A DNA stretch of 64,000 nt from an uncultured Oscillospiraceae bacterium (lineage in GTDB: Bacteria; Bacillota; Clostridia; Oscillospirales; Acutalibacteraceae), in assembly GCA_900543215.1 (NCBI GenBank), contig UQQR01000006.1, forward strand, positions 10,389 to 74,388, read 5' to 3'. The notes below the pieces were generated by a model. It ran no database searches. It was given only the letters and a program-made list of their open reading frames with translations, and was not told the origin of the DNA. Positions 8,380-17,054 of the stretch are shown in pieces (within the stretch, counting starts at the first letter, position 1; every line of letters starts with the position of its first letter). The position numbers and the translations under genes were made by a program.

Positions 8380-10587
8380 TCAGTCGTGCTGTTTTCTGAA
8401 GCCCTTGCGGTCTCTGTGACCGTCACGCTTTGCGGGACGGGGCTGGGGGACATCGTCGGCATCGGGAGCTACCGTTTCGCCGTTTACCTCAACAAGCGCG
8501 TCTCTGCGAGAGAGATTGATTCTGCCCTGATCGTCAATATCGGTAACCTTTACTATTACCTGATCGCCGACGGCAACAACATCTTCAACCTTTTCAACAC
8601 GCTTTGTATCAAGCTTTGAGATGTGAACAAGTCCTTCCTTACCGGGAGCGATTTCAACAAAAGCGCCGAAGGTCATAAGACGGGTTACCTTGCCGCTGTA
8701 AATAGCGCCGACCTCGGGGTCGTTTGCGATAAGCTCAATTATCGAGATAGCCTGTTTTGCCTTATCGGTATCAAGACCGGAAACATAAACATGACCGTCT
8801 TCCTCAATGTTGATGGTGCAGTCGCACTGCTCCTGAATGGACTGGATAACCTTGCCCTGCTTACCGATAACATCGCCGATTTTATCGGGGCTGATTGTGG
8901 TTGTAAGCATTTTCGGAGCGTATTTTGAAAGCTCGGTTCTCGGCTCGGGTATACACTTGAGCATAACCTCGTCGAGTATATAATCCCTTGCCTTGTGAGT
9001 TTTAGCAAATGCTTCTTTGATTATTTCGGGTGTAAGACCGTGAACTTTTAAGTCCATCTGGATAGCAGTAATACCCTTGTGAGTACCTGCTACCTTAAAG
9101 TCCATATCGCCGTAAAAATCCTCAAGACCCTGAATGTCAACCATGGTCATAAAGTCGCCGTAAACGCCCTTATCACCTGTGATAAGTCCGCAGGAGATAC
9201 CTGCAACGGGCGCCTTAATCGGAACACCGGCAGCCATAAGAGCCAGTGTTGAACCGCATATAGAGCCCTGTGAGGTAGAGCCGTTCGAGGAAAGAACTTC
9301 GGAAACAACACGGATAGCGTACGGGAATTCCTCAACGCTCGGAATTACCGGAACAAGAGCCTTTTCCGCAAGCGCTCCGTGACCGATTTCACGCCTGCCG
9401 GGGCCTCTTGACGGCTTTGTTTCGCCTACCGAGTATGAGGGGAAATTGTAGTGGTGAATATATCTCTTTGTAACCTCTTCATCAAGACCGTCAAGCTTCT
9501 GAGCCTCGCTTATCGGAGCTAAGGTGGCTACCGAGAGAACCTGCGTCTGACCGCGGGTGAACATACCCGAGCCGTGAACACGGGGGAGAAGGTCTATCTG
9601 TGCGTTTAAGGGGCGTATTTCGTCAATACCTCTGCCGTCAACACGCTTCTTTTCGTTTTTGAGCCAATCCCTTACAACATGCTTTTGAACCAAGTACATT
9701 ATTTCCTCGATCTTAGCTTCGTTGCCTTCAAACTTCTCGTCAAATTTCTCGTGAACCGCATTGTAAATGGGGAGGAGGGCGGCGTCTCTTACCGTCTTAT
9801 CGTCGGTATCAAGTGCTTTCTTTACATCCTCAATGCAGAAATCTTCGATTTCCTTAAATATTTCGGGGTCGGGATCGTTGGACTCAAACTCAAACTTCGG
9901 CTTGCCGATTTCGGCTACTATGCCGTTTATGAATTTAACAACCTCTTTATTTGCTTCGTGGCCTGCCATAATGCAGTCGAACATAAGCTCGTCCGAAATT
10001 TCGTTAGCTCCCGCCTCAATCATAGCAACCAAATCTTCGGTTGAAGAAACGGTAAGGTTAAGGTCGGACTTCGCACGCTGATCAAGAGTCGGGTTAATAA
10101 CGATTTCACCGTCAACAAGTCCTACATTAACGCTTGAAATAGGACCTGCCCACGGAATATCTGAAATTGCGATTGCAGCGGAAACGCCTATTGCGGCCGC
10201 AACCTCAGGAGAGCAATCGGGGTCAACCGACATAACGGTTGCGACAACAGAGCAGTCGTTACGCATATCTTTGGGGAAAAGCGGACGGATAGGTCTGTCA
10301 ATGCAGCGTGAAGCAAGTATCGCCTTTTCGGTGGCTCTGCCTTCTCTTCTTGTGAAAGAACCGGGCAGTCTGCCTACCGCATACATTTTTTCCTCATAAT
10401 CAACCGAAAGCGGGAAGAAATCCACACCTTCACGGGGCTTTGCCGACGCTGTAACCGTGCAGAGAACCTTAGTTTCGCCGTAGGTTGCCATAACAGCGGC
10501 ATTAGCAAGCTGTGCCATCATACCGGTTTCAAGCTTTAAGGGTCTGCCGGCAAGTGTTGTTTCGTAAACCTTGTAGTTTTCAAACAT
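8380..10587 (-). CDS. pnp: Polynucleotide phosphorylase
   Basis: 735 residues, usual length for PNPase, the phosphorolytic 3'-5' exoribonuclease of the RNA degradosome. Two RNase PH domains flank an alpha-helical linker; the second has KRVDGRGIDEIRPL and SNGSTSQGSICGSTLALMAAG. KH (KIGDVIGKQGKVIQSI) and S1 (YSGKVTRLMTFGAFVEI) RNA-binding domains follow, then a basic tail. The ATG at 10587 has AAAGGAG upstream. It sits downstream of rpsO, the conserved bacterial order, with a structured leader between them. Confidence 0.97.
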   Translation of the reverse strand: MFENYKVYETTLAGRPLKLETGMMAQLANAAVMATYGETKVLCTVTASAKPREGVDFFPLSVDYEEKMYAVGRLPGSFTRREGRATEKAILASRCIDRPIRPLFPKDMRNDCSVVATVMSVDPDCSPEVAAAIGVSAAIAISDIPWAGPISSVNVGLVDGEIVINPTLDQRAKSDLNLTVSSTEDLVAMIEAGANEISDELMFDCIMAGHEANKEVVKFINGIVAEIGKPKFEFESNDPDPEIFKEIEDFCIEDVKKALDTDDKTVRDAALLPIYNAVHEKFDEKFEGNEAKIEEIMYLVQKHVVRDWLKNEKKRVDGRGIDEIRPLNAQIDLLPRVHGSGMFTRGQTQVLSVATLAPISEAQKLDGLDEEVTKRYIHHYNFPSYSVGETKPSRGPGRREIGHGALAEKALVPVIPSVEEFPYAIRVVSEVLSSNGSTSQGSICGSTLALMAAGVPIKAPVAGISCGLITGDKGVYGDFMTMVDIQGLEDFYGDMDFKVAGTHKGITAIQMDLKVHGLTPEIIKEAFAKTHKARDYILDEVMLKCIPEPRTELSKYAPKMLTTTISPDKIGDVIGKQGKVIQSIQEQCDCTINIEEDGHVYVSGLDTDKAKQAISIIELIANDPEVGAIYSGKVTRLMTFGAFVEIAPGKEGLVHISKLDTKRVEKVEDVVAVGDQVIVKVTDIDDQGRINLSRRDALVEVNGETVAPDADDVPQPRPAKRDGHRDRKGFRKQHD

Positions 10588-10627
10588 ACTTTAATAATCT
10601 CCTTTTCTTTTTTTCGGAGACTTCCGG

Positions 10628-10679
10628 TTAGCAATAAATCCGATGTCCGATAGCGCTCGGGCGCCCGATTTACCGCTAA
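10628..10679 (-). promoter_or_regulatory. Structured 5' leader of pnp (possible autoregulatory hairpin)
   Basis: The outer arms 10628-10641 and 10666-10679 pair over about 12 of 14 positions, and inner segments can add a short GC stem. The fold lies about 40-90 bases before the pnp start. In E. coli a leader hairpin cut by RNase III lets PNPase repress itself; equivalence here is inference. Confidence 0.45.
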
Positions 10680-10704
10680 AGCACGAAAATCTCCTTTTAA
10701 TTTT

Positions 10705-10738
10705 ACAATAAAGCAGACCGGAAAATTTTTCGGTCTGC
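10705..10738 (-). terminator. Terminator between rpsO and pnp
   Basis: An eight-bp GC-rich stem (10713-10720 with 10731-10738) around an A/T loop lies 15 bases past the rpsO stop, followed on the minus strand by TTTATTG. It may be leaky, giving some rpsO-pnp read-through. Confidence 0.65.
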
Positions 10739-10752
10739 CTTTAATGTACGCA

Positions 10753-11016
10753 TTATTTACGGATGCCGAGTTTTTTGATTATAGCACGGTATCTTTCAAT
10801 GTCATTCTTCTGGAGGTAAGCCAAGAGGTTTCTTCTGTGACCTACCATCTTAAGAAGACCGCGATAGGAATGACGATCCTTCGGGTGTACCTTTAAGTGA
10901 GCGTTAAGCTCGTTGATTCTGGTTGTGAGAAGTGCTATCTGCACCTCCGGAGAACCGGTATCACCCTCATGATTAGCGTAATCCTTCATAATCTGCTGCT
11001 TTAATTCTTTGGTCAT
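10753..11016 (-). CDS. rpsO: 30S ribosomal protein S15
   Basis: 87 residues, the standard S15 length, binding 16S rRNA early in 30S assembly. It shows the conserved HEGDTGSPEVQIALLTTRI and the H-x-KDRHSYRGLLKMVGHRR loop that contacts rRNA. The frame is open for 13 more codons upstream, but the ATG at 11016 is preceded at six bases by AAGGAGTG and matches the family start, so the shorter protein is chosen. Confidence 0.97.
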   Translation of the reverse strand: MTKELKQQIMKDYANHEGDTGSPEVQIALLTTRINELNAHLKVHPKDRHSYRGLLKMVGHRRNLLAYLQKNDIERYRAIIKKLGIRK

Positions 11017-11111
11017 TTTTTTCACTCCTTTAAATATCATCCGTAAACCAAGCAAAGGGTCATAAGTGAATCCCGAAAAGGGCAGACGCCCAAGGCATAG
11101 TATACGGTAGC
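11017..11111 (-). promoter_or_regulatory. rpsO leader RNA, possible S15 autoregulatory element
   Basis: The predicted transcript starts near 11111 and has about 95 untranslated bases containing a short GGGC...GCCC hairpin and a CATAG/CTATG stem. S15 represses its own leader in several bacteria by different folds; no known fold was confirmed here. Confidence 0.3.
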
Positions 11112-11117
11112 CTATGT

Positions 11118-11146
11118 ATTATATCACGGTAGGAAAAAAAAATCAA
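11118..11146 (-). promoter_or_regulatory. Promoter of rpsO
   Basis: On the minus strand TTGATT (11141-11146) and TATAAT (11118-11123) are 17 bases apart. Confidence 0.75.
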
Positions 11147-11193
11147 GCAAAATTTAACTGTTCGTTGTTTTCAAAAAGTTCAAAATTTATTTG

Positions 11194-11238
11194 TTGACAA
11201 AACGAAGCATTGTGTTATAATAGTTAGCAAACTAACAA
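11194..11238 (+). promoter_or_regulatory. Promoter and MarR-type operator of the exporter operon
   Basis: TTGACA (11194-11199) and TATAAT (11216-11221) with a 16-base spacer form a strong promoter. An inverted repeat GTTAG-CAAA-CTAAC (11223-11236) covers the expected start point. This arrangement suits autorepression by the MarR protein encoded next. Confidence 0.8.
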
Positions 11239-11257
11239 TTATCTGTGAGGTGATGAA

Positions 11258-11701
11258 ATGTGCGCTGAAAACGATATAGGTTTTGAGATCCGCACGCTTT
11301 CTAATTTGATCAGAAGAGATGTTGAAAAAAACATCGCCGAAATGAAGCTTGAGCCTAATCAGAGAATACACGGCTGGGCGATAAACTATTTTTATGAAAA
11401 TCGGGACAGGGACATTTTCCAAAAGGATTTTGAGGAAAAATTCTCAATAAGGCGCTCAACCGCCAGCAACATACTTAAGCTTATGGAAAAAAACGGATAT
11501 ATTAAGCGTGTGAGTGTTGAAAGCGACGCCCGTCTTAAAAAAATAGTGCTTACGGATAAGGCGGTAAGCGTTCACAAAAAAATATGCGAGGATATTGCCG
11601 AGCGTGAAAAGAGACTCAGAACCGGTATAGACGAAGAAGAGCTTAATACCTTTTTCCGTGTTATGGAAAAGCTCAAAAAGAATATGGAAAATGCGGAATA
11701 A
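11258..11701 (+). CDS. MarR family transcriptional regulator
   Basis: 147 residues with the MarR winged helix: helix-turn-helix around FSIRRSTASNILKLMEKNGYI and a wing at SDARLKKIVLTDKA. The protein probably represses its own promoter through the overlapping palindrome and releases it on binding a small ligand, controlling the two ABC genes that follow 22 bases downstream. MarR-ABC-ABC operons of this type are common in Clostridia and are usually tied to drug or metabolite export. Confidence 0.92.
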   Translation: MCAENDIGFEIRTLSNLIRRDVEKNIAEMKLEPNQRIHGWAINYFYENRDRDIFQKDFEEKFSIRRSTASNILKLMEKNGYIKRVSVESDARLKKIVLTDKAVSVHKKICEDIAEREKRLRTGIDEEELNTFFRVMEKLKKNMENAE

Positions 11702-11723
11702 CCCTTTTAAGAGGAGATAAATT

Positions 11724-13460
11724 ATGATAAAAACACTTATGGGCAGTATAAGGGAGTATAAAAAGTCCTCGATTTTAACGCCTGTTTTGGTTTCAATCGA
11801 GGTAATTGTCGAGTGTATTATTCCTTTTTATATTGCAAAGCTTATAGACCACATACAAAACGGAACGGATATGTCGCTTATTTTAAAATACGGCTTTATG
11901 CTTATTTTATTGGCGTTCGTTTCGCTGTTCTTTGGCGCTATGTCGGGCAAGACCTGCGCCACGGCTTCATGCGGGTTTGCGAAAAATCTGCGGCACGATC
12001 TGTTTTACAAGGTGCAAAGCTTTTCATTTACCAATATTGATAAATTTTCAACCTCAAGCCTTGTAACCCGTCTTACAACCGATATTTCAAACGTGCAAAT
12101 GGCATATATGATGATAATACGCATAGCGGTGCGCTCGCCTATGATGTTCATTTTTGCAATGATAATGGCGTTTAAAATGTGCCCGCAGCTTTCCACCGTA
12201 TATGTGGCGCTGGTACCATTTTTGGCTTTTGCGCTTTTCCTTATAATAAAAAAGGCGATGCCGCTTTTCCAAAGCGTGTTCAAAAAATACGATAACCTTA
12301 ACAATTCAATTCAGGAAAACGTTAAGGGAATGAGGGTTGTAAAATCCTTTGTGCGCGAGGATTACGAGAAAAACAAATTCGGCAAGGCTTCCGAAGAGGT
12401 ATGCGCCGACTTTACAAAGGCAGAAAGGCTTGTAGCCCTTAACAGCCCCGCAATGCAGATTGCAATGTACACGGCAATGATAATAGTTTCGTATGTAGGT
12501 GCAAAGCTTATTATAAACAGCGGCGGAAGTACCATGGGCGTGGGCGCGCTTTCAAGTATGTTTACCTACGGTATGCAGATATTATCAAGCCTTATGATGC
12601 TTTCAATGATATTCGTTATGATAACTATTTCAAACGCCTCCATACAGCGTATCTGCGAGGTTTTAAACGAGGAAAGCACCATTGAAAACCCCGAAAATCC
12701 AAAAACCTCCGTACCGAACGGCAGTATAGATTTTAACGGCGTTTCCTTTAAATATCACGCAGGCGCCGAAAAAAATGCCCTTACCGATATTGATCTTCAT
12801 ATAAAATCGGGCGAGACTATCGGCATTATAGGCGGCACGGGCAGCAGTAAATCATCACTTATTCAGCTTATTTCCCGCCTTTACGACGCAACCGAGGGCG
12901 AGGTGCTTGTAGGCGGCAGAAACGTTAAGGATTACGATATTGAAACGCTGCGCAACGCCGTTTCGGTGGTTTTGCAGAAAAACGTGCTGTTTTCGGGCAC
13001 AATTAAAGAAAACCTGCGTTGGGGCGATATGAACGCGACCGACGAGGAGCTTGTGCGTGTATGTAAATTAGCACAGGCGGACGAATTTATAAACACCTTG
13101 CCGGACGGCTACGATACCCACATAGAGCAGGGCGGCACAAACGTTTCGGGCGGACAAAAGCAGCGGCTTTGCATAGCGCGCGCACTGCTTAAAAAGCCGA
13201 AAATAATTATTTTCGACGACTCCACAAGCGCAGTCGATACCAAGACCGACGCGCTTATAAGAAAAGCGCTTGCAACCGAAATACCCGATACCACAAAAAT
13301 TATTATTGCACAGCGTATTTCTTCGGTGCAGGAAGCCGACCGCATAGTTGTTATGGAGGACGGCAGAATTAACGCCGTAGGCACGCATGAGGAATTGCTT
13401 AACAGCAATGATATCTACAAAGAAGTATACTATTCACAGAATAAGGCAGGTGAAGAATAA
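11724..13460 (+). CDS. ABC exporter subunit with degenerate ATP site
   Basis: 578 residues: six-helix exporter domain (about 1-310), then an ATPase domain. Walker A is GGTGSSKSS, the signature is VSGGQ, Walker B ends IIIFDDSTSAVD with Asp in place of the catalytic Glu, and the H-loop reads IIIAQRIS with Gln in place of His. These changes mark the non-hydrolysing half of a heterodimeric exporter such as BmrCD or TM287/288. Its partner is the next gene, whose start overlaps this stop codon by one base, as expected for a 1:1 complex. Substrate is unknown. Confidence 0.93.
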   Translation: MIKTLMGSIREYKKSSILTPVLVSIEVIVECIIPFYIAKLIDHIQNGTDMSLILKYGFMLILLAFVSLFFGAMSGKTCATASCGFAKNLRHDLFYKVQSFSFTNIDKFSTSSLVTRLTTDISNVQMAYMMIIRIAVRSPMMFIFAMIMAFKMCPQLSTVYVALVPFLAFALFLIIKKAMPLFQSVFKKYDNLNNSIQENVKGMRVVKSFVREDYEKNKFGKASEEVCADFTKAERLVALNSPAMQIAMYTAMIIVSYVGAKLIINSGGSTMGVGALSSMFTYGMQILSSLMMLSMIFVMITISNASIQRICEVLNEESTIENPENPKTSVPNGSIDFNGVSFKYHAGAEKNALTDIDLHIKSGETIGIIGGTGSSKSSLIQLISRLYDATEGEVLVGGRNVKDYDIETLRNAVSVVLQKNVLFSGTIKENLRWGDMNATDEELVRVCKLAQADEFINTLPDGYDTHIEQGGTNVSGGQKQRLCIARALLKKPKIIIFDDSTSAVDTKTDALIRKALATEIPDTTKIIIAQRISSVQEADRIVVMEDGRINAVGTHEELLNSNDIYKEVYYSQNKAGEE

Positions 13461-15376
13461 TGCCGGGACCGAGAGGATTCAAGGGCGGACCCAAGGCTAA
13501 AAATATCAAGGGTACGCTTTTAAGACTTTTTAAATTTCTTTTTAAATATTACAAAACCTATCTGATTATCGTAGCGGTGTGTATCCTATTGAGCGCGCTT
13601 GCGGGAACGGTCTCTTCACTCTTTTTAAATCAGCTTTTGCTGGTTATAGGGGACGGAATAAATACAGGCTTCAATTCCGTTTCGGGCAGGCTTATGCAGG
13701 TAATAGGGCTTATGATTGGCTTTTATGCTTTGGGCGTTATTACCACCTTTATCTACTCGCAGCTTATGGCGGTAGTTACGCAGGGCTTTTTAAATAAAAT
13801 GCGGCAAAATATGTTCGGCAGTATGCAAAGCTTGCCCATAAAGTATTTTGACACGCACACCCACGGCGATATAATGAGCTACTACACCAACGATATCGAT
13901 ACCCTGCGCCAGCTGATATCGCAGAGCATACCGCAGCTCTTAACCTCATTTTTAACCATTGTGGCTCTGCTTTGCTATATGCTGTTTTTAAGTGTTTGGA
14001 TGACCTTGGTGGTTTTCCTCGGCGTATTCGCTATGACTATGGTCACCAAGAAAATAGGCGGCAACAGCGCACGATATTTTATAAAACAGCAGAAAGCTAT
14101 CGGCGTGGTTGAGGGATATATCGAGGAAATGATGAACGGACAGAAAGTCGTTCAGGTCTTTTGTCACGAGGAAGAAAGCAAAAAGGACTTTGATAAGATA
14201 AACGAACAGCTTTTTAAAGACGCTGAAAGCGCAAATATCTTTGCGAATATCCTAATGCCGATAATGGGCAATATAGGAAATATTCTTTATGTGCTTATAG
14301 CCTTTATCGGCGGTATATTGATAATTTCGGGAGCGTCGAACCTTTCTTTGTCGGGTCAGGCAATTTCCGTTGCGGTTGTAGTTCCTTTCCTTAATATGAC
14401 AAGGCAGTTTACTATGAGTATAAGTCAGGTTTCACAGCAGGTAAACTCGGTGGTTATGGCAATGGCAGGTACAGAGCGTATATTTGAGCTTATGGATGAA
14501 AAGCCCGAGACTGACGACGGATATGTAACTCTTGTAAACGCGAATATTGACGAGAACGGAAATATTAGCGAGAGTGAAAAGCGTACAGGCGTGTGGGCAT
14601 GGAAGCATCCGCACCACGACGGAACGGTCACATATACCCGTCTTACAGGCGATGTGCGGCTGTTCGATGTTGATTTCGGCTATGTTCCCGAAAAAATTGT
14701 TTTGCACAATATCGATATTTACGCGGAGCCGGGTCAGAAAATTGCTTTCGTAGGCGCTACGGGAGCGGGAAAGACCACAATTACAAACCTTATAAACAGA
14801 TTTTATGATATTGCCGACGGTAAGATACGCTATGACGGTATCAATATAAATAAAATCAAAAAGGCTGATTTGCGCAGGTCATTAGGCGTTGTTTTGCAGG
14901 ATGTAAACCTGTTTACGGGTACCGTTATGGATAATATACGCTACGGCAGACTTGAAGCTACCGATGAGGAGTGTATAGCGGCGGCAAAGCTTGCGAACGC
15001 TCACGGGTTTATTAAAATGCTTCCCGAGGGTTATAATACGGTGCTTAAGGGCGACGGCAGCGGTCTTTCACAGGGACAAAGACAGCTAATATCCATTGCC
15101 AGAGCCGCGGTTGCGGATCCGCCGGTTATGATACTTGACGAGGCAACCTCAAGCATTGATACCCGTACCGAGGCTATTGTTCAAAAGGGTATGGACAGAC
15201 TGATGCAGGGCAGAACGGTATTTGTCATAGCGCACAGACTGTCAACGGTTCAGAATTCCGATGTTATTATGGTGCTTGACCACGGAAGAATTATAGAACG
15301 CGGCAGCCATAAGAAGCTTATTGAGGAAAAAGGTAAGTATTATCAGTTATATACGGGCGCGTTTGAGCTTGAATAA
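13460..15376 (+). CDS. ABC exporter subunit with consensus ATP site
   Basis: 638 residues. The transmembrane domain is followed by a roughly 50-residue insert (starting near ERIFELMDEKPETDD, with KHPHHDG) before the ATPase domain. Walker A GATGAGKTT, Walker B VMILDEATSSID with catalytic Glu and H-loop FVIAHRLS are intact, while the signature is altered to LSQGQ. In the heterodimer this altered signature faces the degenerate Walker motifs of the upstream subunit, so one site is active and one is not. A terminator overlaps the stop codon, closing the operon. Confidence 0.93.
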   Translation: MPGPRGFKGGPKAKNIKGTLLRLFKFLFKYYKTYLIIVAVCILLSALAGTVSSLFLNQLLLVIGDGINTGFNSVSGRLMQVIGLMIGFYALGVITTFIYSQLMAVVTQGFLNKMRQNMFGSMQSLPIKYFDTHTHGDIMSYYTNDIDTLRQLISQSIPQLLTSFLTIVALLCYMLFLSVWMTLVVFLGVFAMTMVTKKIGGNSARYFIKQQKAIGVVEGYIEEMMNGQKVVQVFCHEEESKKDFDKINEQLFKDAESANIFANILMPIMGNIGNILYVLIAFIGGILIISGASNLSLSGQAISVAVVVPFLNMTRQFTMSISQVSQQVNSVVMAMAGTERIFELMDEKPETDDGYVTLVNANIDENGNISESEKRTGVWAWKHPHHDGTVTYTRLTGDVRLFDVDFGYVPEKIVLHNIDIYAEPGQKIAFVGATGAGKTTITNLINRFYDIADGKIRYDGININKIKKADLRRSLGVVLQDVNLFTGTVMDNIRYGRLEATDEECIAAAKLANAHGFIKMLPEGYNTVLKGDGSGLSQGQRQLISIARAAVADPPVMILDEATSSIDTRTEAIVQKGMDRLMQGRTVFVIAHRLSTVQNSDVIMVLDHGRIIERGSHKKLIEEKGKYYQLYTGAFELE

Positions 15377-15408
15377 AGAAAATCCTGCCGTTTGGCAGGA
15401 TTTTCTTT
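15375..15408 (+). terminator. Terminator of the MarR-ABC operon
   Basis: A perfect 15-bp stem (15375-15389 with 15394-15408) with a four-base loop begins within the stop codon; the 3' arm ends in TTTTCTTT. Confidence 0.85.
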
Positions 15409-15469
15409 GCATATAAATCTCTTTGTGCGAATAGAATTTAACAAACGAGCATAAAGAGAGGAAAGAATT

Positions 15470-16999
15470 ATGGAAGAAAAAATAATCAAATCAAGCGTTT
15501 TTGTAAATGAGACCGTTTTTAACGAAACCTGCGAACAGCCTATAGATGTTGATTTCACTCTGCCCGATTTTTGTGCGGATATTTCCAAAATATTCAAATG
15601 CCGCGCGGTATCGCACATATCATCAAAGAGCCTTGGCGGTAAGGTAATAACAATAGACGGAAGTGTTTGCATCACTGTTATCTACTGCGATGAAAACGGT
15701 AAGCTCTGCTCATACGAATATCAGTATCCGTTCAGTAAGAATCTTGAAATGGACGAGGAAGCGTCGGGAGCAAATCTTACCTGCCATTCAAAATGCGATT
15801 ACATAAACTGCCGTGCCGTAACCGGCAGAAAGGTGGATATACACGGTGCCGTGAGCATAACCGTAAGGGTTTTTAAAAGAAAATCGACCGATATTGTATC
15901 GGATATTGACGACTGCAACATCGAACAGCGCAGGGGCACGGCTCCCGCAACGGTTCCAATGGGTTATTCGGAAAAATATATTACGGTCGAAGAAGATATA
16001 GGCATAGGTCAGGGACAGCCTCAAATAGGCAGGATACTGAGATATGACGCCAAGCCCTGCGTAAGAGAAAGCAAAATAATAAACGATAAAATCGTGGTTA
16101 AGGGAGACATTTCTGTCTGGATACTGTATTCGCCGGACGGGGAAGGGGCAGAGCAATGCGTTAAAACGGTAATACCCTTCAGTCAGATAATGGATATGGA
16201 GGGCGTGACGGATTCCTGCGAATGCGATACGGGCGCCGATGTGGCATTCCTTGAAATAAAGCCGAGAAATACGGACGACGGCGCTAAATGCTTTGCGTTT
16301 TCCGCAAAACTGCTTATAACAAGCGAGGCTTACTGCGGTAACGATGTCGCCGTTTTGCTTGACGCATTTTCACGCAAGTTTGCCGCTGATTTTAAGAGAG
16401 AGAGAATTTGCTTTAACAAAATCTGCGACAATATAAGCGAGATATTCCACTGTAAAAAGAACATAGAGCTTGACGAGCCGATTTCCTCCGTAATTGATTT
16501 ATGGTGCGATATACAGTCGAGCAGTGTTAAATTCGAGGACGGCTCGATGATAATTAACGGCACGGTTTTAGCGAGCGTTATTTCCTGCGGCAGCGGCGGC
16601 GAAACGCTTTATTTCGAAAAGCCTATCGATTTTGAGTACAAATATATGCTTAAAGGCAACACCGAGGGCTTGCACTGTACGCCTGAAATCAGCATAAGCT
16701 CTTGCGGATATACAATAATGTCCGCCGAGACCGTGGAGCTTAGAATCGACCTTTCGATAAACGCCGCAATTTATTCCTCTAATAATATGCCGCTTATTAC
16801 GGATGTTACGGTAGACGAAAACACTCCAGGCGTTCAAAACGCAAAATGCGCTATGACAATTTACTTCACCGCAGACGGCGAGTGCGTTTGGGATATTGCA
16901 AAGCACTATAACGCAAGCGTTGAGGAAATTATGAAGATAAACGAGCTTGATGAAGAGTGCTTACCCGAGGGGAAGATGTTGTTGATACCGGCGATTTAA
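15470..16999 (+). CDS. SipL-like spore morphogenesis protein (DUF3794/SPOCS repeats plus LysM)
   Basis: 509 residues built of repeated SPOCS (DUF3794) beta-rich modules, each starting with a pattern like the first (CEQPIDVDFTLPDFC), with a C-terminal LysM domain (about 455-509, VWDIAKHYNASVEEIMKIN...LLIPAI). This architecture is that of SipL, which in Clostridioides difficile binds SpoIVA through LysM and is needed to assemble the spore coat around the forespore. No signal peptide, consistent with action in the mother cell. GAGAGGAAAG precedes the ATG. I found no convincing sigma-E promoter at a workable distance. Confidence 0.85.
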   Translation: MEEKIIKSSVFVNETVFNETCEQPIDVDFTLPDFCADISKIFKCRAVSHISSKSLGGKVITIDGSVCITVIYCDENGKLCSYEYQYPFSKNLEMDEEASGANLTCHSKCDYINCRAVTGRKVDIHGAVSITVRVFKRKSTDIVSDIDDCNIEQRRGTAPATVPMGYSEKYITVEEDIGIGQGQPQIGRILRYDAKPCVRESKIINDKIVVKGDISVWILYSPDGEGAEQCVKTVIPFSQIMDMEGVTDSCECDTGADVAFLEIKPRNTDDGAKCFAFSAKLLITSEAYCGNDVAVLLDAFSRKFAADFKRERICFNKICDNISEIFHCKKNIELDEPISSVIDLWCDIQSSSVKFEDGSMIINGTVLASVISCGSGGETLYFEKPIDFEYKYMLKGNTEGLHCTPEISISSCGYTIMSAETVELRIDLSINAAIYSSNNMPLITDVTVDENTPGVQNAKCAMTIYFTADGECVWDIAKHYNASVEEIMKINELDEECLPEGKMLLIPAI

Positions 17000-17005
17000 A
17001 ATAAA

Positions 17006-17042
17006 AAAATCCGATTATGAAGTAATTTCATAATCGGATTTT
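17006..17042. terminator. Bidirectional terminator between the SipL-like gene and the CDF gene
   Basis: A 15-bp near-perfect stem (17006-17020 with 17028-17042) has A-rich left and T-rich right flanks, so it can end transcripts arriving from both sides. Confidence 0.85.
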
Positions 17043-17054
17043 TGTTGCGTTTTG

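Noticed and set aside
8344..10081. Several rightward open frames of 90-120 codons
   Set aside because: All are antisense to pnp and have no ribosome binding sites or recognisable sequence.
15431..15457. Possible sigma-E promoter (ATA, 16 bases, CATA) before the SipL-like gene
   Set aside because: RNA would start about 15464, on top of the ribosome binding site and five bases before the ATG, so it could not yield a normal message.
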